Shown here: piece after piece, positions 17,765 through 28,907 of the stretch
Position numbering within the stretch: position 1 is the stretch's first letter
Layout of the letters: each line of letters begins with the position of its first letter
Assembly (NCBI RefSeq): GCF_900446215.1
Contig: NZ_UAQZ01000007.1
Location: 186,001-250,000 of the forward strand
Direction: 5' to 3'
Source of the DNA: Burkholderia cenocepacia
Lineage (GTDB): Bacteria; Pseudomonadota; Gammaproteobacteria; Burkholderiales; Burkholderiaceae
DNA: 64,000 bases
Notes under the pieces: model-generated
What the model saw: only the letters and a program-made list of their open reading frames with translations
The model's database searches: none
Told to the model about the DNA's origin: nothing
Program-made: the position numbers and the translations under genes

Positions 17765-19062
17765 CGTGCGGCTCCGTCCAGCGCGCGCAGCGCCTTGTCG
17801 AAAAAGTCGGTCGTGCCGAAGTTGCCGGATTTCAGCGCGAGGCCGAGCGGCTGCGCGTCGACGGTGGCCGTGGCCGGCACGCCCGGATCGATCTGCGCGC
17901 CGATCTGCAGCGACTTCACGTCGAGCGCCTGCACGACCGCGCCGGACGTTTCGCCGCCCGCGACGACGAACTTGCGCACGCCGAGTTCGCGCAGCCCGCG
18001 GGCGATCGCCGCGAGCGTGCTTTCGACGAGATGGCCGGCCGCGTCGACGCCGAGCGCCTGCTGCACGGCTTTCACTTCGTCGGGCGTGGCCGTTGCGTAG
18101 ATCAGCACGGGCTGCGGCAGGTGCGCGCGCGCAAACGCGAGCGCCTGCTCCACGACGGGCTCGCCGCGCGAGGCCGCGAGCGGATCGATGCGGAAGCTCG
18201 GCCGCGTCGCACGCCACGCGGCGACCTGTGCGTTGGTGACTTTCGACGCGCTGCCGGCGAGCACCGCCGACAGGCCGTCGATGCGCGGCAGCGACGCCGC
18301 GTTGTCGCGCTCGGGCAGTTGCTCCGCGCGGCGGAAATTCGCGGGCAGGCCGAGCGCGATGCCCGAGCCGCCGGTGACGAGCGGCAGGCCTGCGCACGCT
18401 TCGCCGAGTACGTAGAGATCGCGGTCCGACAGCGCGTCGGCGATCGCGAAACGGGCGCCTTCCGCGCGCAGCTGGTCGATCCGCGCGCGCACGGCGGCCG
18501 CGCCGAGCGCGATCGTGTCGTAGCGGATCAGGCCGACCGGCGACTGCGTCTGCCGTTGCAGCACGCGCACGAGGTTCGCGTCCTTCATCGGCGTGAGCGG
18601 ATGATTCTCCATCCCCGATTCGTTCAGCAGCACGTCGCCGACGAACAGGTGGCCGCGATAGATCGTGCGGCCGTTCTCGGGGAATGCCGGGCACGCGACC
18701 GTGAAGTCGCCGCCGGCCGCGTCGAGCAGCGCGTCGGCCACCGGCCCGATGTTGCCCGCGTCGGTCGAATCGAACGTCGAGCAGTACTTGAAGAAGAACT
18801 GGCGGCACCCTTGCGCGCGCAACCATTCGTACGCGGCGAGCGATTGCGCGACGGCGTCGGCGGCGGGAATCGTGCGCGACTTCAGCGCGACGACGATCGC
18901 GTCGGCGTCGACGATCGTGTCGGCAGCGGCGCCGTCGGCGGGCACGCCGATCGTCTGCACGGTGCGCATGCCGCTCTTGACGAGCATGTTCGCGAGATCG
19001 GTCGCGCCGGTGAAATCGTCGGCGATGCAGCCGAGCAGGGGACGGGAAGCGGAAGCGGTCAT
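17761..19062 (-). CDS. otnK: 3-oxo-tetronate kinase (four-carbon acid sugar kinase)
   Basis: This 433-aa two-domain kinase begins with IADDFTGATDLANML (residues 13-27), the signature of the DUF1537 N-terminal domain, and has the C-terminal nucleotide-binding domain with VAGGETSGAVVQAL (about 373-386). OtnK phosphorylates 3-oxo-tetronate made by LtnD/OtnI or DenD. It lies 20 bp downstream of ltnD and overlaps otnC. Family and context agree. Confidence 0.92.
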   Translation of the reverse strand: MTASASRPLLGCIADDFTGATDLANMLVKSGMRTVQTIGVPADGAAADTIVDADAIVVALKSRTIPAADAVAQSLAAYEWLRAQGCRQFFFKYCSTFDSTDAGNIGPVADALLDAAGGDFTVACPAFPENGRTIYRGHLFVGDVLLNESGMENHPLTPMKDANLVRVLQRQTQSPVGLIRYDTIALGAAAVRARIDQLRAEGARFAIADALSDRDLYVLGEACAGLPLVTGGSGIALGLPANFRRAEQLPERDNAASLPRIDGLSAVLAGSASKVTNAQVAAWRATRPSFRIDPLAASRGEPVVEQALAFARAHLPQPVLIYATATPDEVKAVQQALGVDAAGHLVESTLAAIARGLRELGVRKFVVAGGETSGAVVQALDVKSLQIGAQIDPGVPATATVDAQPLGLALKSGNFGTTDFFDKALRALDGAAR

Positions 19063-19081
19063 GGCAAAAGCGTCGTTCGAA

Positions 19082-19972
19082 TCAGCGGGCGGGCGGCAGC
19101 GTGATGCCGGGGAAAGTCTTGATCACGGCGGAATCGTCCTCGCCGCCGTGGCCGGCGCTCGACGCGCTCATGAACATCTGGTGCGCGGTGGCCGACAGCG
19201 GCAGCGGGAATTTGCTGCGGCGCGCGGTATCGAGCACGAGGCCGAGATCCTTTACGAAGATGTCGACGGCCGACAGCGGCGTGTAGTCGCCGTTCAGGAT
19301 GTGCGGCACACGGTTCTCGAACATCCACGAATTGCCGGCGCTGTGCGTGATCACGTCGTACAGCGCGTCGGCATCGACGCCTTCGCGCAGGCCCAGCGCC
19401 ATCGCCTCGGCGGCCGCCGCGATATGCACGCCGGCCAGCAACTGATTGATGATCTTCACTTTCGAGCCGATGCCGTGCGCGTCGCCCAGGCGGTACACCT
19501 TGCCGGCGATCGCGGCGAGCACGTCCTCGCAGCCGGCATACGCGGCGGCCGGGCCCGACGTCATCATCGTCATCTCGCCGGAGGCCGCGCGCGCCGCGCC
19601 GCCCGACACGGGCGCGTCGAGCATCTGCAGGCCCGCAGCCTCGATGCGTGCGCCGAGCGCGACCGCGAATTCGGGTGCGACGGTCGCGCTCGCGATCACG
19701 ACGCCGCCCGGCTTCATCGCCGCGACCGCGCCGTGTTCGCCGAACAGCACCGTTTCCGTTTGCGCGGCATTGACGACGAGCGTGACGACGACGTCGCATT
19801 GCGCGCCGAGTTCGGCCGGCGTCGCGCACGCGATGCCGCCTTCGGCGGCGAACGCCTGCAGCACGGTGTCGCGCACGTCGCATGCGTGCACGCGCAGCCC
19901 GGCGCGCAGCAGCGAGCGTGCGACGCCGAGGCCCATCGCGCCGAGGCCGATGACTCCAACATTTCGTGACAT
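19082..19972 (-). CDS. ltnD: L-threonate dehydrogenase (beta-hydroxyacid dehydrogenase family)
   Basis: This 296-aa enzyme has the Rossmann motif GLGAMGLG near residue 8, the substrate-binding DAPVSGGAARA (about 121-131) and the catalytic Lys in GSKVKIINQL (about 171-180). LtnD oxidises L-threonate at C2 to 2-oxo-tetronate, feeding OtnI. The ATG at 19972 is preferred over a TTG two codons earlier. It is the first enzyme gene after the regulator. Confidence 0.9.
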   Translation of the reverse strand: MSRNVGVIGLGAMGLGVARSLLRAGLRVHACDVRDTVLQAFAAEGGIACATPAELGAQCDVVVTLVVNAAQTETVLFGEHGAVAAMKPGGVVIASATVAPEFAVALGARIEAAGLQMLDAPVSGGAARAASGEMTMMTSGPAAAYAGCEDVLAAIAGKVYRLGDAHGIGSKVKIINQLLAGVHIAAAAEAMALGLREGVDADALYDVITHSAGNSWMFENRVPHILNGDYTPLSAVDIFVKDLGLVLDTARRSKFPLPLSATAHQMFMSASSAGHGGEDDSAVIKTFPGITLPPAR

Positions 19973-20041
19973 GGTCAACCTTGATCGATTCGGGGAGGTT
20001 CGTGACGGCGGCGCTGCCGGGAACGGCCGCGCCGCCGGCTT

Positions 20042-20746
20042 TCAGCAGATGCCGGCTTCCGCGAGACGGCGGGCGGCGTTGTACATGTGCGTGCGCGCCG
20101 CGTTGCGGGCGGCCATCGGGTCGCGCGCGCGGATCGCGTCGGCGATCGCCGCGTGTTCGTCGCGCACCTGGCGCGAGAAGTCCTCGCGCGTCGCTTCGTT
20201 GCGCCGCGTGACCTTCACGCCGGCTTCGAGGTACTGGTTCAGGAACTGCAGCGTCTTCAGGAAATACGGGTTGCCGGTGACGGCCGCGATCGTGCGGTGG
20301 AACGCGACGTCTTCCGCGACGCCGTCGCGCCCTTCGGCCACCGCTTCGTCGATCTTGCGCAGCGCGTCGTCGATGTCGGCCATGTCGTCGGCGGTGTGGT
20401 GCAGCGCGGCTTCGGCCGCGACTTCAGCCTCGATCGCGCGGCGTACCGCGAGCAGATGCGGCAGCGAGCTCGCCTCGACGGCTTCCGCGTAGTCGATCCG
20501 CAGCGGCCGGATCGCGCCGTGCTGGTTTACGAACACGCCGCTGCCCTGGCGCGGCTCGACCACGCCTTCGTTCTTCAGCCGCGAGATCGCCTCGCGGATC
20601 ACGGTGCGGCTCACGCCGAATTCCTGCGCGAGCACGGCCTCGGTCGGCAGCTTGCCGGTGGCCGAGAAGCTGCCCACTTCGATCTGCTTGAGCAGTTGCT
20701 GCGCGACATGGTCGCTCATCGCCCGGGCGGGAATTTTCTCGAACAT
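20042..20746 (-). CDS. GntR/FadR-type regulator of the tetronate operon
   Basis: The 234-aa protein has an N-terminal winged HTH (residues 6-75; LPTEAVLAQEFGVSRTVIREAISRLK spans the recognition helix) and a helical FCD effector domain with the metal-binding His pattern (DVAFHRTIA). It lies 69 bp upstream of ltnD on the same strand and is preceded by a dyad at 20757-20785. Autoregulation and repression of the operon released by a tetronate or derived acid is the likely model. Confidence 0.88.
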   Translation of the reverse strand: MFEKIPARAMSDHVAQQLLKQIEVGSFSATGKLPTEAVLAQEFGVSRTVIREAISRLKNEGVVEPRQGSGVFVNQHGAIRPLRIDYAEAVEASSLPHLLAVRRAIEAEVAAEAALHHTADDMADIDDALRKIDEAVAEGRDGVAEDVAFHRTIAAVTGNPYFLKTLQFLNQYLEAGVKVTRRNEATREDFSRQVRDEHAAIADAIRARDPMAARNAARTHMYNAARRLAEAGIC

Positions 20747-20756
20747 GATGCTCAGG

Positions 20757-20785
20757 TTTGTAAGGTGATGTGGTCATCATACAAA
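20757..20785. promoter_or_regulatory. Probable GntR operator upstream of the tetronate operon
   Basis: TGATG (20766-20770) and CATCA (20775-20779) flank TGGT, inside a wider TTTGT ... ACAAA pair (20757-20761 and 20781-20785). The block is A/T-rich and only 11 bp upstream of the regulator start, as expected for an autoregulatory FadR-subfamily site. The protein-DNA match is inferred. Confidence 0.55.
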
Positions 20786-20850
20786 TTTGAGCGGGCATCA
20801 GCATCCGGGATAACCCTCGTTTTACGGCGGCGAACGTCGGCTAAGTTGAC

Positions 20851-20864
20851 TGGAACCGGTTCCA
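20851..20864. promoter_or_regulatory. Perfect palindrome TGGAACCGGTTCCA (LacI-type operator)
   Basis: This 14-bp exact palindrome has the central CpG and arm pattern (TGnAAnCGnTTnCA class) used by LacI/GalR-family repressors. It lies about 105 bp upstream of the GntR-regulator start and 74 bp beyond the end of the AraC-type regulator gene. No LacI-family gene is present in the window, so a regulator encoded elsewhere would be needed. Confidence 0.5.
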
Positions 20865-20937
20865 AAAGCGGCGAAACCGATGTGAACGTGTGTCGATCCG
20901 CAATCGACGGGGGAGGCGGATGCGCGCCCGGGGGCGT

Positions 20938-22011
20938 TCAGTCGGCGATGTCCTCGACCGGATCGGCCGACCCGTCGGGCGTCGCGGCGACTTCAGCCAC
21001 GTCGCCGCCGCGCTCGCGATACGTCGCCGGCGGCACGCCGAACTGCTTGCGGAATTCGCGCCCGAGGTGCGACGCATCGGCGAATCCGCAGCTCGACGCG
21101 ATATCGGCGACCGTGCGGTCCGAACTCGTCAGCAGCCACGCGGCGGTACGCAGCCGCACCTGTTTCGCGAAGGCCTGCGGGCTCTTGCCGGTCTCCGCCT
21201 TGAACAGCCGTTCGAGCTGCCGCGTCGACAGGTCGAGCTTGCACGCGAGTTCCTCGAGCGGCAGCGCCCGCCCGACGTGCTGTTCCATCAGAAGAATCGC
21301 GCGCTTGACCTTCGGATGCGTCGCCGGCTCGAGGCCCGGCGGATGCGGCTGCGGCGCATTGCCTTTCTGCATCTCGCCGACGAGCAGGATGCGCAGCGCC
21401 TTCTGCACGGTCGCGTGATCGAAATGGCGCAGCAGGATCGCGGCGGCGACGTCGATCGACGCGCGGCCGCCCGAGCACGTGATCCGGCGCCGGTCGATCA
21501 CGAACAGCCGGTCGGCGATCAGCAGGTCGGGGTCGGCGGACGGAAAGCGCTCGATGAAATCCCAGTAATGGAACCAGCTCACGCAGGTGCGGTAGCCGTC
21601 GAGCACGCCGGCGCGCATCAACGTGAACACGCCGGTGCAGATGCCGACGACCGTCGCGCCGTCCGCCGCCGCGCGGCGGACGAAATCGAGCGTTTCAGGG
21701 CCGGCCTGCGGCCCCGAATGCAGCAGCCCGCCGACCACCACCACATAGTCGAACGGCTCGGCCGCGTCGAACGTCTCCCAGGGCGTGATCTGGATCCCGC
21801 AACTCGCGCGCACCGGCGCGAGCGTCTCGCCGATCACGCTCCACGCACAGCGCACCGGCTTGCTGTAGTCGCCGTCGTCGGCCGACAGCCGCAGCATGTC
21901 GACGAAGCCGGAGAAGGCCGTCAGCGTGAAGTTCGGCAGCAGCACGATGCCGAAGCGGATGCGCCGCGGCGCGGGTTCTGCGAGGGGGGAAGCGGGTACG
22001 TCGGGGGTCAT
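20938..22011 (-). CDS. GATase1/AraC regulator next to sarcosine oxidase (SouR/GbdR type)
   Basis: The 357-aa protein has an N-terminal PfpI-like domain (about residues 18-200, [11 protein letters not shown] at the nucleophile elbow) and a C-terminal AraC double HTH (about 235-335; [19 protein letters not shown]). It is divergent from sdaA-soxBDAG-folB by about 285 bp. In Pseudomonas, related regulators GbdR and SouR activate sarcosine oxidase in response to betaine/dimethylglycine or sarcosine, so an activator of this operon is likely. ATG 22011 is chosen; a GTG at 22029 is in frame. A C-terminal acidic tail is present. Confidence 0.87.
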   Translation of the reverse strand: MTPDVPASPLAEPAPRRIRFGIVLLPNFTLTAFSGFVDMLRLSADDGDYSKPVRCAWSVIGETLAPVRASCGIQITPWETFDAAEPFDYVVVVGGLLHSGPQAGPETLDFVRRAAADGATVVGICTGVFTLMRAGVLDGYRTCVSWFHYWDFIERFPSADPDLLIADRLFVIDRRRITCSGGRASIDVAAAILLRHFDHATVQKALRILLVGEMQKGNAPQPHPPGLEPATHPKVKRAILLMEQHVGRALPLEELACKLDLSTRQLERLFKAETGKSPQAFAKQVRLRTAAWLLTSSDRTVADIASSCGFADASHLGREFRKQFGVPPATYRERGGDVAEVAATPDGSADPVEDIAD

Positions 22012-22296
22012 CGCGGCCAATCTCGTCACGCCGGGCAGGCGGTCTCACTCGTTTCACTCGGTTTGCGGGTTACGGCTGCCGGGGCGGCGCGGATGCAGCC
22101 AGCGTCGCCGATCGGCCGCGGCCGGACTTGTGGTTTTTCGTCGCGAACCATCGCCAAAACGCACTTTCGGGCCGGCCGGCGCGGCGCTTGGCGGCGCTAT
22201 CCCACGCCGATGCCGTTTTTGTTCTATCGGCCGATTTTACGCTTTGATGTACTGGGGCCCAACGACATTTCACGCATGCAACCCAAAGGAAGCCAG
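22012..22296. promoter_or_regulatory. Divergent control region of the sox operon
   Basis: The 285-bp spacer includes TCGCGAACCA followed directly by TCGCCAAAAC (22141-22160), two TCGC-headed units one helical turn apart that recall the TCGCAAAAC/ACGCAAAAC repeats upstream of choV. An A/T-rich block (TTTTTGTT, ATTTTACG, 22215-22240) could hold the sdaA promoter. No riboswitch-like fold was recognised. The likeness to the choV repeats suggests, but does not show, a shared regulator. Confidence 0.35.
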
Positions 22297-23682
<1,386 letters not shown>

Positions 23683-23696
23683 CGAAGGATCCAAAC

Positions 23697-24941
23697 ATGA
23701 GCCGCTACTCGATATTCAGCCTGTTCCGCAACGGCCTCTCGTATCACGAGAACTGGGAGAAGCAGTGGAAGAGCCCGGAGCCGAAGAAGGAATACGACGT
23801 CGTGATCGTCGGCGGCGGCGGCCACGGCCTCGCGACCGCGTACTACCTCGCGAAGGAACACGGGATCACGAACGTCGCGATCCTCGAGAAGGGCTGGATC
23901 GGCGGCGGCAACACCGCGCGCAACACGACGATCGTGCGCTCGAACTATCTGTGGGACGAATCGGCCGCGCTGTACGAGAAGGCGATGAAGCTGTGGGAAG
24001 GGCTGTCGCAGGACCTGAACTACAACGTGATGTTCAGCCAGCGCGGCGTGATGAACCTCGCCCACACGCTGCAGGACGTGCGCGACACCGAGCGCCGCGT
24101 GAACGCGAACCGGCTGAACGGTGTCGATGCCGAATTCCTGACGCCCGCGCAGATCAAGGAAATCGAGCCGACCATCAACCTGAACAGCCGCTACCCGGTG
24201 CTCGGCGCATCGATCCAGCGCCGTGCGGGTGTCGCGCGTCACGACGCGGTGGCCTGGGGCTTCGCACGCGGCGCGGACCGCGCCGGCGTGGACATCATCC
24301 AGAACTGCCAGGTCACGGGCATTCGCCGCGAAGGCGGCGCGGTGGTCGGCGTCGATACGGTGAAGGGCTTCATCAAGGCGAAGAAGGTCGCGGTGGTCGC
24401 CGCCGGCAACACGACGACGCTCGCCGACATGGCCGGCGTGCGTCTGCCGATCGAAAGCCACCCGCTGCAGGCGCTGGTGTCGGAGCCGATCAAGCCGGTC
24501 GTCAACTCGGTGATCATGTCGAACGCGGTGCACGCGTACATCAGCCAGTCCGACAAGGGCGACCTCGTGATCGGCGCCGGTATCGACCAGTACACGGGCT
24601 TCGGCCAGCGCGGCAGCTTCCACATCATCGAAAGCACGCTGCAGGCGATCGTCGAGATGTTCCCGGTGTTCTCGCGCGTGCGGATGAACCGCCAGTGGGG
24701 CGGCATCGTCGACGTGTCGCCGGACGCGTGCCCGATCATCACCAAGACCGACGTGAAGGGCCTCTATTTCAACTGCGGCTGGGGCACCGGCGGCTTCAAG
24801 GCGACGCCCGGTTCGGGCTGGGTGTTCGCGCACACGATCGCCCGCGACGAACCGCATCCGCTGAACGCACCGTTCGCGCTCGACCGCTTCTACACGGGCC
24901 ATCTGATCGACGAGCACGGCGCTGCTGCCGTCGCGCACTAA
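23697..24941 (+). CDS. soxB: Heterotetrameric sarcosine oxidase, beta subunit
   Basis: This 414-aa flavoprotein oxidises sarcosine. The dinucleotide-binding motif [17 protein letters not shown] is near residues 36-52, followed by [21 protein letters not shown], which is characteristic of SoxB and carries flavin contacts. The length is normal. It forms the tetramer with SoxD, SoxA and SoxG. It starts behind GAAGG and is 21 bp upstream of soxD. Confidence 0.95.
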   Translation: MSRYSIFSLFRNGLSYHENWEKQWKSPEPKKEYDVVIVGGGGHGLATAYYLAKEHGITNVAILEKGWIGGGNTARNTTIVRSNYLWDESAALYEKAMKLWEGLSQDLNYNVMFSQRGVMNLAHTLQDVRDTERRVNANRLNGVDAEFLTPAQIKEIEPTINLNSRYPVLGASIQRRAGVARHDAVAWGFARGADRAGVDIIQNCQVTGIRREGGAVVGVDTVKGFIKAKKVAVVAAGNTTTLADMAGVRLPIESHPLQALVSEPIKPVVNSVIMSNAVHAYISQSDKGDLVIGAGIDQYTGFGQRGSFHIIESTLQAIVEMFPVFSRVRMNRQWGGIVDVSPDACPIITKTDVKGLYFNCGWGTGGFKATPGSGWVFAHTIARDEPHPLNAPFALDRFYTGHLIDEHGAAAVAH

Positions 24942-24962
24942 CCGCACTGAGGAGAAAGAAAC

Positions 24963-25277
24963 ATGTTGCTGATCGAATGTCCGTGGTGCGGGCCGCGCGC
25001 CGAATCCGAGTTCACGTGCGGCGGTGAAGCCGACATCGTGCGCCCGGTGGCGAACGAGACCATGACCGACCGCGAATGGGGCGAATACGTGTTCATGCGC
25101 GAGAACAAGCGCGGGCTCCACAAGGAGCAATGGCTGCACACGCAGGGCTGCCGCCGCTGGTTCAAGGTCACGCGCGACACGGTGACCTACGATATCAAGG
25201 GCTACGAAAAGTTCGGTGGAGCTGCCAACAATGGCGCAGCTGCCGGCAACGCACACGAAGAGGGCACGAGCAAATGA
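24963..25277 (+). CDS. soxD: Sarcosine oxidase, delta subunit
   Basis: This 104-aa subunit begins with the CPWCG zinc motif (residues 6-10) and contains the second pair in FTCGG plus HTQGCRRWF, completing the zinc site of SoxD. It is a structural subunit of the tetramer. Its stop overlaps the soxA start (ATGA), so translation is coupled. Confidence 0.95.
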   Translation: MLLIECPWCGPRAESEFTCGGEADIVRPVANETMTDREWGEYVFMRENKRGLHKEQWLHTQGCRRWFKVTRDTVTYDIKGYEKFGGAANNGAAAGNAHEEGTSK

Positions 25278-28200
25278 GCCAGAAAGACCGCCTCGGCACC
25301 GGTGGCCGCATCAATCGCGCGATTCCGTTGACGTTCACGTTCAACGGCCGCACGTACCAGGGCTTCCAGGGCGACACGCTCGCGTCCGCGCTGCTCGCGA
25401 ACGGCGTGCATTTCGTCGCGCGCAGTTTCAAGTACCACCGTCCGCGCGGGATCGTGACGGCGGACGTCGCGGAACCGAATGCCGTCGTGCAGCTCGAAAC
25501 CGGCCCGTATACGGTGCCGAACGCGCGCGCGACCGAGATCGAGCTGTACCAGGGGCTCGTCGCGACCAGCGTGAACGCCGAGCCGACGCTCGAGAACGAC
25601 AAGTACGCGATCAACCAGAAGTTCTCGCGCTTCATGCCGGCCGGGTTCTACTACAAGACCTTCATGTGGCCGCGCAACATGTGGCCGAAGTACGAAGAGA
25701 AGATCCGCGAAGCGGCCGGCCTCGGCAAGGCGCCCGAAGTGCTCGACGCCGATCGCTACGACAAATGCTACGCGCACTGCGACGTGCTCGTGGTCGGCGG
25801 TGGCCCGTCGGGCCTCGCCGCCGCGCATGCGGCCGCCACGGCCGGCGCGCGCGTGATTCTCGTCGACGACCAGCGCGAACTCGGCGGCAGCCTGCTGTCG
25901 TGCCGCGCGGAGATCGACGCGAAGCCCGCGCTGCAATGGGTCGAGAAGATCGAGGCCGAACTGCGCAAGCTGCCCGACGTGACGATCCTGTCGCGCAGCA
26001 CCGCGTTCGGCTATCAGGACCACAACCTCGTGACGGTCACGCAGCGCCTCACCGATCACCTGCCGGTGTCGATGCGCAAGGGCACGCGCGAATTGCTGTG
26101 GAAGGTCCGCGCGAAACGCGTGATCCTCGCGACCGGCGCGCACGAGCGGCCGATCGTGTTCGGCAACAACGACCTGCCGGGCGTGATGCTGGCGGGCGCG
26201 GTGTCGACCTACGTGCATCGCTTCGGCGTGCTGCCGGGCCGCAACGTGGTCGTGTTCACGAACAACGACCGCGCCTATCAGACCGCGCTCGACCTGAAAG
26301 CGTGCGGCGCGAAGGTGACGGTCGTCGATTCCCGCGCGTCGTCGAACGGCGCGCTGCCGGCCGCTGCGAAGCGGCAGGGCGTGACGGTGATGAGCGGCGC
26401 GGTCGTCACGGCCGCTTCGGGCAAGTGGCGCGTATCGTCGGTCGACGTCGCGTCCTACTCGAACGGCCAGACCGGCGGCAAGCTGCAGACGCTGCCGTGC
26501 GACCTCGTCGCGATGTCGGGCGGTTTCAGCCCGGTGCTGCACCTGTTCGCGCAATCGGGCGGCAAGGCGTGCTGGAACGACGAGAAGGCGTGCTTCCTGC
26601 CGGGCAAGCCCGTGCAGGCGGAAGCGAGCATCGGCGCGGCGGCCGGCGAATTCGGGCTCGCCCGTGCGCTGCGGCTCGCGGTGGATGCGGGCGTCGAAGC
26701 GGCGAAGGCCGCGGGCTTCACGGCCGCGCAGCGTCCGGCCGCACCGCAGGTCGCGGAAACCGTCGAAGGCGCGCTGCAGCCGTTGTGGCTCGTCGGCAGC
26801 CGCGAGGCGGCCGCGCGCGGGCCGAAGCAGTTCGTCGACTTCCAGAACGACGTTGCCGCCGCCGACATCCTGCTCGCCGCGCGCGAAGGCTTCGAATCGG
26901 TCGAGCACGTGAAGCGCTACACGGCGATGGGCTTCGGCACCGACCAGGGCAAGCTCGGCAACATCAACGGGATGGCGATCCTCGCGGGCGCGCTCGGCAA
27001 GACGATTCCGGAAACGGGCACGACGACGTTCCGCCCGAACTACACGCCCGTGTCGTTCGGCACGTTCGCGGGCCGCGAGACGGGCGACTTCCTCGACCCG
27101 ATCCGCAAGACGGCCGTGCACGAATGGCACGTCGAGCACGGCGCGATGTTCGAGGACGTCGGCAACTGGAAGCGGCCGTGGTATTTCCCGAAGAACGGCG
27201 AGGATCTCCATGCGGCCGTGAAGCGCGAATGCCTCGCGGTGCGCAACGGCGTCGGCATTCTCGATGCGTCGACGCTCGGCAAGATCGACATCCAGGGCCC
27301 GGACGCGGTGAAGCTGCTGAACTGGATGTACACGAACCCGTGGAACAAGCTCGAGATCGGCAAGTGCCGCTACGGGCTGATGCTCGACGAAAACGGGATG
27401 GTGTTCGACGACGGCGTGACCGTGCGCCTCGCCGACCAGCATTTCATGATGACGACCACCACCGGCGGCGCGGCGCGCGTGCTGACGTGGCTCGAGCGCT
27501 GGCTGCAGACCGAATGGCCCGACATGAAGGTGCGGCTCGCGTCCGTCACCGATCACTGGGCGACGTTCGCGGTGGTCGGCCCGAAGAGCCGCAAGGTCGT
27601 GCAGAAGGTGTGTCAGGACATCGACTTCGGCAATGAGGCGTTCCCGTTCATGAGCTACCGCAACGGCACGGTTGCCGGCGCGAAGGCGCGCGTGATGCGG
27701 ATCAGCTTCTCGGGCGAACTCGCCTACGAAGTGAACGTGCCGGCGAATGCGGGCCGCGCGGTGTGGGAAGCGCTGATGGCGGCCGGCGCCGAGTTCGACA
27801 TCACGCCGTACGGCACGGAAACGATGCACGTGCTGCGCGCGGAGAAGGGCTACATCATCGTCGGCCAGGACACCGACGGCTCGATCACGCCGTACGACCT
27901 CGGGATGGGCGGGCTCGTCGCGAAGTCGAAGGACTTCCTCGGCAAGCGTTCGCTGTCGCGTTCGGATACTGCGAAGGAAGGCCGCAAGCAGTTCGTCGGC
28001 CTGCTGACCGAAGACGAACAGTTCGTGCTGCCGGAAGGCGCGCAGATCGTCGCGAAGGACACGCAGGTGTCGGCGGTCGATCCGACGCCGATGATCGGCC
28101 ACGTGACGTCCAGCTACTACAGCCCGATCCTGAAGCGCTCGATCGCGCTCGCGGTGGTGAAGGGCGGCCTGAACAAGATGGGCGAGAGCGTCGTGATTCC

Positions 28201-28285
28201 GCTGGCCAATGGCAAGCGCATCACCGCGAAGATTTCGAGCCCGGTTTTCTACGATACCGAAGGGGTGCGTCAGCATGTGGAATGA
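25274..28285 (+). CDS. soxA: Sarcosine oxidase, alpha subunit
   Basis: This 1003-aa subunit has an N-terminal 2Fe-2S-ferredoxin-like fold (LTFTFNGRTYQGFQGDTLA), an NAD-binding Rossmann motif VVGGGPSGLAAAHAA (about residues 175-189), and a C-terminal GcvT/aminomethyltransferase-like half (from about 600) that binds tetrahydrofolate and takes up the formaldehyde unit as methylene-THF. The length matches the family. It overlaps soxD at the start and soxG by 11 bp at the end. Confidence 0.95.
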   Translation: MSQKDRLGTGGRINRAIPLTFTFNGRTYQGFQGDTLASALLANGVHFVARSFKYHRPRGIVTADVAEPNAVVQLETGPYTVPNARATEIELYQGLVATSVNAEPTLENDKYAINQKFSRFMPAGFYYKTFMWPRNMWPKYEEKIREAAGLGKAPEVLDADRYDKCYAHCDVLVVGGGPSGLAAAHAAATAGARVILVDDQRELGGSLLSCRAEIDAKPALQWVEKIEAELRKLPDVTILSRSTAFGYQDHNLVTVTQRLTDHLPVSMRKGTRELLWKVRAKRVILATGAHERPIVFGNNDLPGVMLAGAVSTYVHRFGVLPGRNVVVFTNNDRAYQTALDLKACGAKVTVVDSRASSNGALPAAAKRQGVTVMSGAVVTAASGKWRVSSVDVASYSNGQTGGKLQTLPCDLVAMSGGFSPVLHLFAQSGGKACWNDEKACFLPGKPVQAEASIGAAAGEFGLARALRLAVDAGVEAAKAAGFTAAQRPAAPQVAETVEGALQPLWLVGSREAAARGPKQFVDFQNDVAAADILLAAREGFESVEHVKRYTAMGFGTDQGKLGNINGMAILAGALGKTIPETGTTTFRPNYTPVSFGTFAGRETGDFLDPIRKTAVHEWHVEHGAMFEDVGNWKRPWYFPKNGEDLHAAVKRECLAVRNGVGILDASTLGKIDIQGPDAVKLLNWMYTNPWNKLEIGKCRYGLMLDENGMVFDDGVTVRLADQHFMMTTTTGGAARVLTWLERWLQTEWPDMKVRLASVTDHWATFAVVGPKSRKVVQKVCQDIDFGNEAFPFMSYRNGTVAGAKARVMRISFSGELAYEVNVPANAGRAVWEALMAAGAEFDITPYGTETMHVLRAEKGYIIVGQDTDGSITPYDLGMGGLVAKSKDFLGKRSLSRSDTAKEGRKQFVGLLTEDEQFVLPEGAQIVAKDTQVSAVDPTPMIGHVTSSYYSPILKRSIALAVVKGGLNKMGESVVIPLANGKRITAKISSPVFYDTEGVRQHVE

Positions 28286-28907
28286 AACGAGAAACCAGAC
28301 GCAGGTGGCGGGTGCGGGCGGCGTGACGCTTGAATCGCCGTTCGTCGGCGCGGCCGACGTGCTGAAGGCGCACCAGGCGCGCGCATCGAAGAAGTTCACG
28401 CTGCGCGAGCGGCCGTTCCTCGATCTCGTCAACGTGCGCGGCGAGTTGAACGATCCGGCATTCGTCGCCGCGTTCGAGCGCGTGGTGGGCTGCCGGCCGC
28501 CCGCGCAGCCGAACACGGTGGCGCGCGGCGCCGAGTACGACGTGCTGTGGCTCGGCCCCGACGAATGGCTCGTGCGGTCGAACGGGCCGGTTCAGGCCGG
28601 CGTGCTCGAGGCGAAGCTGGCGGAGGCCGTGCAGGGCTCGTACGCGGCGGCCGTCGACGTCGGCAGCGGCTATACGGTCGTCGAGATCAGCGGCGAACGC
28701 GTGCGCGACGTGATCGCGCGCGGCTGCCCGCTCGACCTGCATCCGCGCGTGTTCAAGCCGGGCCAGTGCGCGCAGTCGCACTACTTCAAGTCGCCGATCA
28801 CGCTGATCCCGACCGGCGACGACACGTTCGAGATCGTCCTGCGTCGCAGCTTCGCCGACTATTTCGTGCGCATCATGCTCGACGCCGCGGCGCCGCTCGT
28901 CTCATGA
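28275..28907 (+). CDS. soxG: Sarcosine oxidase, gamma subunit
   Basis: This 210-aa subunit is related to the GcvT fold and contacts the folate site of the tetramer. Typical segments are LRERPFLDLVNVRGE, WLGPDEWLV and CPLDLHPRVFKPGQCAQSHYFK. The ATG at 28275 overlaps soxA by 11 bp, and its stop overlaps folB by ATGA. Confidence 0.94.
   Translation: MWNETRNQTQVAGAGGVTLESPFVGAADVLKAHQARASKKFTLRERPFLDLVNVRGELNDPAFVAAFERVVGCRPPAQPNTVARGAEYDVLWLGPDEWLVRSNGPVQAGVLEAKLAEAVQGSYAAAVDVGSGYTVVEISGERVRDVIARGCPLDLHPRVFKPGQCAQSHYFKSPITLIPTGDDTFEIVLRRSFADYFVRIMLDAAAPLVS

Noticed and set aside
22012..22296. Glycine or serine riboswitch upstream of sdaA-sox
   Set aside because: No tandem aptamer-like fold or conserved glycine-riboswitch core could be recognised.
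25202..28516. 1104-codon minus-strand frame opposite soxA
   Set aside because: No domain and shadow-like composition; soxA on the plus strand is complete.
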